This document shows positions 14,988 through 22,027 of a stretch of 64,000 bases of DNA, one piece after another. Numbering within the stretch: position 1 is the first letter of the stretch; each line of letters starts with the position of its first letter. This DNA comes from Streptomyces parvus (GTDB taxonomy: Bacteria > Actinomycetota > Actinomycetes > Streptomycetales > Streptomycetaceae). The stretch spans positions 1,922,001-1,986,000 of the forward strand of contig NZ_CP135079.1 in the NCBI RefSeq assembly GCF_032121415.1. The letters run 5' to 3'. The notes beneath the pieces were generated by a model, which was not told the origin of the DNA, made no database searches, and worked only from the letters and a program-made list of their open reading frames with translations. The translations under genes were made by a program, and so were the position numbers.

Positions 14988-15905
14988 TTACTTGACGGCT
15001 CCGGCGGTCATGCCGCGGGTGAGGGAGCGCTGGAAGACGAGGAAGAAGACGACCATGGGGACGATGCCGAGGAGGGCTGCGGCGCTCATGGCGGTGGGGT
15101 CGCTGGTGTATTGGCCCTGCATCACGGACAGGCCGAGGGGGACGGTCTGGTTGTCGTTGGAGATGAGCAGGACGAGGGGGTAGAGGAACTCGTTCCAGCT
15201 CCAGACGAAGAAGAAGACGCACATCACCGAGAGGGTGGGCCAGCTCATGGGCAGGACGATGCGCCACAGGATGGTCCAGCGGCCGGCTCCGTCCATGGAG
15301 GCGGCTTCGATCAGTTCGCGGGGGAAGCCGGCGAAGACGGAGGAGAGGAGGTAAGTGCCGAAGGCGCTGTAGGTGATGCCGACGAGGATGGTGTAGCCGA
15401 GTTTCCCGTCGTAGAGGCCCATCTCCTTGAAGAGGTAGTAGATGGGGTAGACGAGGCCCTCTTGCGGCAGGACGTTGACGCCGAGGAAGAAGATGAGGAA
15501 GGGGGTGCGCCAGCGGATGCGGCCGATGCCGATGGCGTAGGCGTTGAAGAGGGCGAGCAGGACGGCGATGAGGACGACGCCGAGACTGATCTGGATGCTG
15601 TTGAGGAGTTTCTGGGTGAAGCCGACTCGTTCCCAGACTTCGGCGATGATGCTCCAGTTCCACTGGGCGGGCAGGGAGAGGGAGCCGTTGGTGCGGAAGT
15701 CCGCGCTGGTCTTGAACGAGTTGAGCAGGATGACGATGAAGGGTGCGAGGAACGCGAGGACGAATACGGCGACGGCGGCCAGGACGGCGTAGGAGCCGGG
15801 GGTGCGACGGTTGCCGGTGGCGTTGGCCTTGCCCGCTCCGGCCTTGACCGGCTTGCGCCGGTGGCCGGGGGGTGCCGTGGAAGTGGTGTGCGTGGTCATG
15901 GTCAT
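14988..15905 (-). CDS. Carbohydrate ABC transporter permease (MalG type)
   Basis: A 305-residue inner-membrane permease with six predicted segments. The binding-protein-dependent loop motif EAASMDGAGRWTILWRIVLP near residue 200 docks the ATPase. The N-terminus is an unusual hydrophilic Thr/Lys/Arg tail of about 35 residues. The ATG at 15905 overlaps the stop of the preceding permease frame as ATGA, giving coupling; ATG 15899 is an in-frame alternative. Last gene of the unit GH13 - binding protein - permease - permease. The operon has no ATPase gene; the UgpC/MsiK-type ATPase at 26402-27718 or a remote one must power it. Probable substrate, from context: isomalto-oligosaccharides. Confidence 0.88.
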   Translation of the reverse strand: MTMTTHTTSTAPPGHRRKPVKAGAGKANATGNRRTPGSYAVLAAVAVFVLAFLAPFIVILLNSFKTSADFRTNGSLSLPAQWNWSIIAEVWERVGFTQKLLNSIQISLGVVLIAVLLALFNAYAIGIGRIRWRTPFLIFFLGVNVLPQEGLVYPIYYLFKEMGLYDGKLGYTILVGITYSAFGTYLLSSVFAGFPRELIEAASMDGAGRWTILWRIVLPMSWPTLSVMCVFFFVWSWNEFLYPLVLLISNDNQTVPLGLSVMQGQYTSDPTAMSAAALLGIVPMVVFFLVFQRSLTRGMTAGAVK

Positions 15906-16794
15906 CCGTCCTCGCGGGCCTGGCGGGTGAGCATCGTTCCGGCGATGATCAGCACGAGCAGGGTGATCGTGCTGGAGATGGCGGAGCCGTATCCGACGTC
16001 GGCGCGCTCGAAGAAGTTCTGGTAGGCGAAGTACGCGGGGACGAGGGTCGAGTTGCCGGGTCCGCCGCCGGTGAGGACGAAGATCTGGGCGAAGACCTTC
16101 AGGCCGGCGATGGTGGTGGTGACGAGTACGACGTAGACCTCGGGCCGCAGGATGGGCACGGTGATGCGGGTGAAGCGCTGCCACCAGGTGGCGCCGTCGA
16201 GGGAGGCGGCTTCGTACAGTTCGGGGTCGATGCGCTGGAGCCCGGACAGGAACAGGACCAGGGGGTAGCCGAGCTGCATCCAGACGAGGACGGCGAGGAC
16301 CATCCAGAGGGCGAGGTCGGGGTCTCCGAGCCAGTTCTGGGCCAGGGAGTTCAGGCCGATCGTTTCGAGGACGCTGTTGACGGCGCCTTCGGGGGCGAGG
16401 ATCCAGCCCCACATCAGGCCCGTGACGGCGACGGGGATGACCTGGGGGAGGTAGAGGCCGGAGCGGAAGAGGCTGACGAAGCCGTCTCCGTGCTTCTTGC
16501 CGATGTAGTCGAAAAGCAGCGCGGCGAGGAACAGGCCGAGCAGGGTGGGGACGACGGCGATGCCGACGATGACGAAGGCGATGTTGCGGAACGAGGCCCA
16601 GAAGTCGGCGTCGCTGAACAGGCGGGTGTAGTTGTCGAGCCGATCCAGGTGGGCTCTCCGACCCCCTGCCACTGAGTGAGGCTGTAATAGAAGGTCATCA
16701 CCAGCGGGACGACGAGGAAGAGCAGGCTCAGCAGCAGGCCGGGGGCCAGGAAGACGGCGTACCCCGTGGGCCGCGGGTGACGTGTGGTTTTCAC
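15902..16794 (-). pseudogene. Carbohydrate ABC transporter permease (MalF type), apparent frameshift
   Basis: Two frames together encode one complete permease of about 297 residues. The first 53 or so residues (GTG 16794; MKTTRHPRP, first membrane segment, TQWQGVGEPTWIG) are in one frame. The rest (LDNYTRLFSDADFWASF through EAASLDGATWWQRF to TMLTRQAREDG) is in another. The switch lies at about 16636-16645, where the coding strand reads ATCGGCTCGAC; one extra C (GGC CTC GAC) would restore a continuous reading, the family having leucine or phenylalanine-Asp-Asn here. As read, translation from the GTG runs out of frame, and the transporter lacks a functional MalF partner. This may be a genuine mutation or a sequencing error. 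GGAG lies five bases before the GTG. The stop overlaps the next permease as ATGA. Confidence 0.85.
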
Positions 16795-16812
16795 TGTTGC
16801 TCCAAGAGGGGC

Positions 16813-16847
16813 GGGACGGCGGCCCGGTGCGGGCGGGCCGCCGTCCC
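16813..16847 (-). promoter_or_regulatory. Intercistronic hairpin between binding protein and permeases
   Basis: A perfect 14-bp inverted repeat, GGGACGGCGGCCCG and CGGGCCGCCGTCCC, with a seven-base loop, placed between the binding-protein stop (16889) and the permease start (16794). Hairpins here in sugar ABC operons stabilise the upstream message or partly terminate, so that binding protein exceeds permease. That role is inferred. Confidence 0.65.
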
Positions 16848-16888
16848 CGGGAAGAAGGGACTGACGCGCGGGCTCGGGCGGGTCAGCC

Positions 16889-18211
16889 TCAGCGCCGCGA
16901 GGCGGTGTACTTCTCGTAGGGGGCCTGGAGCTCGTCGAGGACGGCGTGGGGCTTGCCGCCGTTCATGAGGTTCTGGGTGGCGCCCATCCAGGTGTCGTAG
17001 TAGCCGGGTGCCGGCCAGTCCGGATAGAAGGCGAGCCCGTTGCCGTCCTGGTAGGTGGTGAACGCGGTGATGAGCTCGCGGGACTTGGGGTTCTCGATGG
17101 AGTCCGGCTTCGCGGCGAGCGGGACGTTGCCCTCTTCACCGAGGATTTTCTGGATCCTGTCCGACATGGTGATGTCGATGAAGCCCTCGGCGAGCTCCTT
17201 GTTCTTCGCCTTGGTCGGCACGACCCAGTGGTTGCCGCCGGAGCCGAGGGTCTTCTTGCTGCCGGGGTAGGCGGCGGTGGACCAGGAGAAGTCGGTGATG
17301 TCGGTGGTCAGGCCGCCGAACCACCAGTTGCCGCCGACCATGATCGGCCGCTTCTGCGAGACGAACTGCTCGGTCATGTCGCTGCCCTTGAGGCCGACGT
17401 CCTTCTTTTCGAAGTAGCCCTTGTCGAGCCAGTCCTTGTAGGTCTCCACCGCGTAGGTCCACTCCGGACCGTGGAAGTCGACCTTGCCCTTGTAGAGCTG
17501 GTAGTCGTCGACCCAGGCGTCATTCGCCTTGGCCAGGGCCAGGAGGTAGAGCCAGTGGCCGGCGGGGTGGTCGTTGCCGGCGTTGGCGAGCGGAGTGATG
17601 CCGGCGGCCTTGAAGTCGGCCAGGGCCGCTTCGAAGCTCTGGAGGTCGGTGGGCTTGGCGATGTTGTGCTTCTTGAAGAGGTCGTCGTTGTAGTACGCCA
17701 GGACGAACTCGCCGTAGTTGGGGACGCCGTACCACTTGTCACCGCCCATTTCGCCGTTGGCGTCGTAGCGAGCGGTGACGGAGGCGCTCTCGCTGATCTT
17801 CTTGTCCCAGCCGCGTTCCTTCGCGGTGGCGGTCAGATCGGTGAGCAGCCCTTGCTTGGCCAGCAGGCCGGTGGTGGCGTTGCCCTTGTTGTACTCCATG
17901 ACGTCGGGCGCCTTGTCGGAGTTGAGGATCATGCCCGCGTTCTGCTGGATCTGCTCGAACGTCTTGCGTTCGAAGACGACCTTCACGTCGGGGTGGGTCT
18001 TCTTGAACTCGGCTATGGCGGCGTCCCAGGCGTTGCTGAGGGCGCCGTCCTCCTGCTCGTAGTGCCACAGGCGCAGGGTCTTGCCGTCTCCCTCTGCGGC
18101 GTCGGAACCGCCGCCGCACGCGGCGAGGGGTGCGACGAGTGCCAGTGCGGACACGGCGAGCAGGGCCCGGCGTGTGGTGTGGCGTGTGGCACGGAAGCGC
18201 ATGGTCGTCAT
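16889..18211 (-). CDS. Extracellular solute-binding lipoprotein (sugar ABC, family 1)
   Basis: A 440-residue lipoprotein. It has a basic N-terminus (RFRATRHTTRR), a hydrophobic core and lipobox L-A-A-C with the lipidated Cys at 32, then GGGSDAAEGDG linker and a type 1 sugar-binding fold (LRLWHYEQEDG, DKWYGVPNYGEFVLAYYN, MVGGNWWFGGL). Several Trp/Tyr residues in the second half suit stacking on oligosaccharides. The start at ATG 18211 follows AAGGAA with five bases of spacing. It lies between the GH13 gene and the two permeases, all on the minus strand. Presumed ligand: isomaltose or longer alpha-1,6-glucans, from the enzymes encoded alongside. Confidence 0.9.
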   Translation of the reverse strand: MTTMRFRATRHTTRRALLAVSALALVAPLAACGGGSDAAEGDGKTLRLWHYEQEDGALSNAWDAAIAEFKKTHPDVKVVFERKTFEQIQQNAGMILNSDKAPDVMEYNKGNATTGLLAKQGLLTDLTATAKERGWDKKISESASVTARYDANGEMGGDKWYGVPNYGEFVLAYYNDDLFKKHNIAKPTDLQSFEAALADFKAAGITPLANAGNDHPAGHWLYLLALAKANDAWVDDYQLYKGKVDFHGPEWTYAVETYKDWLDKGYFEKKDVGLKGSDMTEQFVSQKRPIMVGGNWWFGGLTTDITDFSWSTAAYPGSKKTLGSGGNHWVVPTKAKNKELAEGFIDITMSDRIQKILGEEGNVPLAAKPDSIENPKSRELITAFTTYQDGNGLAFYPDWPAPGYYDTWMGATQNLMNGGKPHAVLDELQAPYEKYTASRR

Positions 18212-18286
18212 GAGGATTCCTTGGGTGTGCGCGGATCGGGGCGGTGCGGGGGGAGAGAGACGGTGCTGGAGGGGCCGTGGGGGTGG

Positions 18287-20032
18287 TCAGGCGTTGCGGC
18301 GGTGGACGCGCGCTTCCCAGGGCTGCAGGGTGTGCGGGGCGCTGAGGGGGGTGGTGGCGGGAACGTTGGCGATGAGCGTCTCGCTGTTCTCCCAGCCGTC
18401 GGGCAGGTCGACGGTGAGGTCGTCCGGTCCGAAGTTCGCGAGGACGAGCAGTTCGGTGCCGGAGGCCGCGTCATGACGGGTGAAGGCGTAGAGCTGTTCG
18501 TGGTCGGGGTGGAGCATGTGGAAGTCGCCGTGGGTGAGGGCGGGCTCGGTGTGCCGCAGGGCGATCAGGCGGCGGTAGTAGTGGAAGACGGAGTCGGGGT
18601 CGGCGAGCTGGGCCTTGGCGTTGACATGGGTGTGGTCGGGGTTCACCGCGATCCAGGGGGTGCCGGCGGTGAAGCCGGCGTGCTGGGAGGTGTCCCACTG
18701 CATGGGTGTGCGGGCGTTGTCCCGGCTGCGGTGGCGCAGCCCTGCCAGGACCTGTTCCTCGTCGACACCGTGGGCGGTCTGCTCGCGGTGGTAGTTGAGG
18801 GATTCGATGTCGCGGAAGTCATCGATGGAGGTGAAGCGGGTGTTGGCCATGGCGAGCTCTTCACCCTGGTACACGTAAGGGGTGCCGCGGTGCAGGTGGA
18901 GCACGGTGGCGAGGAGCTTCGCGGAGCGGTCGCGGTAGGCGGGGCCGTCGTCGCCGAAGCGGGAGACGGCCCGAGGCTGGTCGTGGTTGTTCCAGTACAG
19001 GCTGTTCCAGCCGGTCTCGCCGAGGCCGGTCTGCCAGCGGCCGAGGCTGGCCTTGAGGTCGGTGAGCTTGAGCGGGCGGACATCGAACTTCCCGCCGGGC
19101 CCCTGGTCGAGGCCGACGTGCTCGAACTGGAACACCATGTCGAGCTCGCGGCGGGAGGGGTCGGTGAAGAGCCTGGCGTCCTCGACAGTGACCCCGGGCA
19201 TTTCGCCGACGGTCAGCAGTCGGCGCGGGTGGCCTTCGAAGACCTCACGGTGCATCTCCGCCAGGTACTCGTGGATGCGGGGGCCGCAGATGTAGTGGGG
19301 GCTGCCGTCCCCGTGCAGGGCACCCTCCTGGACGATGCCGTCGGGAAGACCGGGGGTCTTGGAGATGAGGTTGATGACGTCCATGCGGAAGCCGTCGACG
19401 CCCCGGTCCAGCCACCAGCGCATCATGGCGTAGACCGCCTGGCGCACGGTGGGGTTCTCCCAGTTGAGGTCGGGCTGCTTGCGGGAGAACAGGTGCAGGT
19501 AGTACTCGCCGCTCCCCTCGTCGTAGGTCCAGGTGGGGCCGGAGAAGAAGGAGCCCCAGTTGTTGGGTTCCGCACCCGGGGTGCCCGGCTCCATGCCCTC
19601 GCGGGCGGGGCGCCAGATGTACCAGTCCCGCTTGCCGCCCTCGGGTCCTTCGTCGCGGGAGGCGGTGAACCAGGGATGTTCGTCGGAGGTGTGGTTGACG
19701 ACCAGGTCCATGACGAGCTTCATGCCGCGCTCGTGGACGGCGGCCAGGAGCCGGTCGAAGTCCGCGAGGGTTCCGAAGAGCGGGTCGATGTCCTGGTAGT
19801 CGCTGATGTCGTACCCGTTGTCGTCGTGCGGGGACGGATAGACAGGGGACAGCCACAGGACGTCGACGCCGAGCTGGGCAAGGTAGTCCAGCCGTTCGAT
19901 GATGCCTTGCAGGTCGCCGATGCCGTCCGCGTTCGAGTCGGCGAAGCTGCGGGGGTAGACCTGGTACACCACCGCCTCGCTCCACCAGGCGTCGGCGGGA
20001 TTGGCTTCGATTTCGGGCACGTCAAACCTCAT
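18287..20032 (-). CDS. GH13 oligo-1,6-glucosidase / alpha-glucosidase
   Basis: A 581-residue cytoplasmic enzyme without signal peptide, typical family length. Conserved regions: VVNHT (112-115), QPDLN (186-190, the hallmark of the oligo-1,6-glucosidase subfamily), GFRMDVIN with nucleophile Asp218, TVGEMPG with acid/base Glu277, and NNHDQPR with Asp351. Val219 directly after the nucleophile is the residue associated with alpha-1,6 specificity, where alpha-1,4 enzymes have Thr. It should release glucose from imported isomalto-oligosaccharides. First gene of the unit with the ABC importer and 70 bp downstream of the ROK regulator; the gap is AT-rich and contains TTAGTG (20052-20057), also present before the ROK gene. 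No clear Shine-Dalgarno sequence precedes ATG 20032. Confidence 0.92.
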   Translation of the reverse strand: MRFDVPEIEANPADAWWSEAVVYQVYPRSFADSNADGIGDLQGIIERLDYLAQLGVDVLWLSPVYPSPHDDNGYDISDYQDIDPLFGTLADFDRLLAAVHERGMKLVMDLVVNHTSDEHPWFTASRDEGPEGGKRDWYIWRPAREGMEPGTPGAEPNNWGSFFSGPTWTYDEGSGEYYLHLFSRKQPDLNWENPTVRQAVYAMMRWWLDRGVDGFRMDVINLISKTPGLPDGIVQEGALHGDGSPHYICGPRIHEYLAEMHREVFEGHPRRLLTVGEMPGVTVEDARLFTDPSRRELDMVFQFEHVGLDQGPGGKFDVRPLKLTDLKASLGRWQTGLGETGWNSLYWNNHDQPRAVSRFGDDGPAYRDRSAKLLATVLHLHRGTPYVYQGEELAMANTRFTSIDDFRDIESLNYHREQTAHGVDEEQVLAGLRHRSRDNARTPMQWDTSQHAGFTAGTPWIAVNPDHTHVNAKAQLADPDSVFHYYRRLIALRHTEPALTHGDFHMLHPDHEQLYAFTRHDAASGTELLVLANFGPDDLTVDLPDGWENSETLIANVPATTPLSAPHTLQPWEARVHRRNA

Positions 20033-20101
20033 CGTGTTCGCATGATTGCTTTTAGTGACTTATCCGGGTGCGGGTTGCCGCAGCACCGGCGGGCGCTGCG
20101 G

Positions 20102-21286
20102 TCAGGAGATGGCCGCGCCCACGGTGTCGCGGATGACGAGGCAGGCGGCACCCCGGGCCCAGAGGTCGTGGCGGGCGGGGTCGACGTGGATGTCGCAGTC
20201 GGTGGCCGCGGTGGAGAACGCCTGGGCTTCCATCGCCTCACTCATGTGCGGGCCGAACAGGTCGTAGGCGACGGCGCCTTCGCCGGCGAGGATGACTTTC
20301 TGCAGGTTGAGCAGGTTGCACATGCCGGCCACGCCTCTGCCGAGCGCGGTGCCGGCTTCGGCGAAGGCGGATCGGGCCACGGTGCGGGCCGCCCCGGCTT
20401 CGCCTCGCGCGAGGTCGATGGCTTCGGTGATCGTGTCGCAGGGGAACCCGCCGTCTGCGAGATGGCGCAGGATGGCGCGGTCGCCCGCCAGGGCTTCCAG
20501 GCACCCTCGCCGGCCGCAGCTGCACATGGGGCCGGAGGGGTCCAGGGGCAGGTGGCCGAGTTCGCCCGCCAGTCCGGTGGCACCGGAGAACAGGGCGCCG
20601 TCCAGGAGCAGGCCGCAGCCGATGCCGGGGCCGACGGTGACCACGGCGAAGGAGTCGATGTCGCGGCCTTCACCGAACCAGCGTTCGGCGACGACCAGCG
20701 TGTTGACGTCGTTGTTGACGACCACCGACAGCCCGGTCGCCTCCCGCAGGGGCCCGGCCACGTCCACCTTGTTCCAGTCGAGCAGGGCGGAGTAGCGGCA
20801 GATCCCGGCTGCCGAGTCGACGTGGCCGCTGACACCGACGCCGAGGCCGAGCACCCTGTCCGCCGCTTGGGGCGCCTCTTCGAGGAGCCTGCCGGTCAGG
20901 GAGGCCGCGGCGGACAGGGCGGTCCGGGGGGTGCAGTCGGCCAAGGGCTCCTCGTCCCGGGCCAGGACGTTGGCCGCCATGTCGGTGACGACGCCGAAGA
21001 CCCGTCCGGGGCCGATCTTCATGCCGACGACCACGTGCTTGTCGGGGTTGACGTGCAGCATCTTCTGCGGCCTGCCCCGCCCCTGGGTAACCGGGTCGCT
21101 CTCGCGCAGGTAGTCGTGCTCGAGCAGCGGCGGCAGCATGCGGGTGACGGAGGAGGGCACCAGGCCCAGGCGCTGGGCGAGCTGAGTGCGCGAGATGGGT
21201 CCTGCGGTGAGCACGGTTGCGAAGATCTCCGCCCGGGTCTGCTCACTGACAAGCTCCGAGAACCGGATCTTGGACGGGCTCATCAC
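20102..21286 (-). CDS. ROK-family transcriptional repressor
   Basis: A 394-residue regulator. It has an N-terminal winged helix-turn-helix (about 18-75, SRTQLAQRLGLVPSSVTRM) and a sugar-kinase-like ROK domain with VGPGIGCGLLLDG, GELGHLPLD and the zinc-binding CSCGRRGC. ROK repressors bind a sugar or sugar phosphate and lose DNA affinity. Position and orientation, directly upstream of the GH13/ABC genes, point to local control of the dextran-use genes. GTG 21286 (GGAGG, six bases) and ATG 21283 are both plausible starts. An 11-bp inverted repeat lies 35 bp upstream of the start and may be its own operator. Confidence 0.9.
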   Translation of the reverse strand: MMSPSKIRFSELVSEQTRAEIFATVLTAGPISRTQLAQRLGLVPSSVTRMLPPLLEHDYLRESDPVTQGRGRPQKMLHVNPDKHVVVGMKIGPGRVFGVVTDMAANVLARDEEPLADCTPRTALSAAASLTGRLLEEAPQAADRVLGLGVGVSGHVDSAAGICRYSALLDWNKVDVAGPLREATGLSVVVNNDVNTLVVAERWFGEGRDIDSFAVVTVGPGIGCGLLLDGALFSGATGLAGELGHLPLDPSGPMCSCGRRGCLEALAGDRAILRHLADGGFPCDTITEAIDLARGEAGAARTVARSAFAEAGTALGRGVAGMCNLLNLQKVILAGEGAVAYDLFGPHMSEAMEAQAFSTAATDCDIHVDPARHDLWARGAACLVIRDTVGAAIS

Positions 21287-21321
21287 GCGGTGCCTCCAGT
21301 TAGTGGTCTGTCAGGGCCGTT

Positions 21322-21352
21322 GCATCGGGTTCAGCGCCATCGAACCCGATGC
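21322..21352. promoter_or_regulatory. 11-bp inverted repeat before the ROK gene
   Basis: Perfect repeat GCATCGGGTTC - nine bases - GAACCCGATGC, 36 bp upstream of the ROK start. The arm size and spacing fit either an operator spanning two helical turns or a 5'-leader hairpin. Autoregulation by the ROK protein is the simplest reading, but it is inferred. Confidence 0.55.
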
Positions 21353-21744
21353 GGGCGGCGAGGGCTTCCCGTATGCACGGGGCCAGCACTGCCAAGCGTT
21401 GCAGAGATCGTCATCGCGCCTCCTGCGGCTGGTACGCCGTCGACCTGTGGAAGTCGGCGTCGCTGCTGATGACGGGAGTGTGTCCCGCAGCCTTTAAGTG
21501 CGTCAAGGAAGAAAACATCGCGTTACGCAACCGTGATGGCCCACTCCTGCCGGACACTCACAGTCGATTTGCGCATTTTGTACCTCTTGCCATGCGCACG
21601 CTGCTCCCACGGGTCGAAGAATCCTGTTCATTTCATTGACACGGGGAAGAAATGACGGGAAGTTAACCGGCAACCGGGGCGGAGCCAGGGCCTGTTGGGC
21701 CAGAGGCCGCCGCCACACCTGCAGCCCCTCACCCCTCGGGACGG

Positions 21745-21783
21745 GCAGGACCGGTTCGCTCCGCTCGCAGGACCGGTGTCCTG
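21745..21783. promoter_or_regulatory. Phased direct repeat with dyad upstream of dextranase gene
   Basis: GCAGGACCGGT occurs twice (21745-21755 and 21767-21777), exactly 22 bp apart. The second copy is part of the dyad CAGGAC-CGGT-GTCCTG (21768-21783). Two-turn phasing is typical of protein binding sites. It lies 245 bp before the dextranase start. Confidence 0.4.
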
Positions 21784-22027
21784 TACTCCTGGCCCTGCGA
21801 ATGACCCCCTGCGTGGACTCCCTCAGCCAGGCTCCCCCGAAGAGAGACGAACCGCCGACCAGGACGAGTGCCGCACTCCGCACCCCGGTCACACCCCGGA
21901 AACGGGTGACCGCACGCACCGATGACTCCGCCACACAGCTGTTCCAGCTGTCCCAGCGGTGTCCGTACCCGCCCCCGGGCGGGTGCCCCGGGGCCATGCC
22001 CCGATCCATCAAGGAGAGGACATCACC

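Larger units (their letters stand above)
21287..22027. other. Intergenic control region of the dextran locus, 741 bp
   Basis: Divergent region between the ROK gene and the dextranase gene. It contains the inverted repeat at 21322-21352, an AT-richer stretch at 21480-21665 and the repeats at 21745-21783. Several open frames cross it on both strands, but none has family similarity, a start signal or plausible composition, so I call no gene. Promoters for both flanking transcripts must lie here; I cannot fix -35/-10 pairs with confidence. Confidence 0.6.

Noticed and set aside
16946..21469. Plus-strand open frame of about 1,500 codons
   Set aside because: Antisense to the binding protein, GH13 and ROK genes. 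Its Val/Gly/Asp-rich product is the standard shadow of GC-rich coding DNA and has no family pattern.
21503..22012. Minus-strand 169-codon frame upstream of the dextranase gene
   Set aside because: Mixed composition, no family pattern, and it occupies the promoter region of the dextranase gene.
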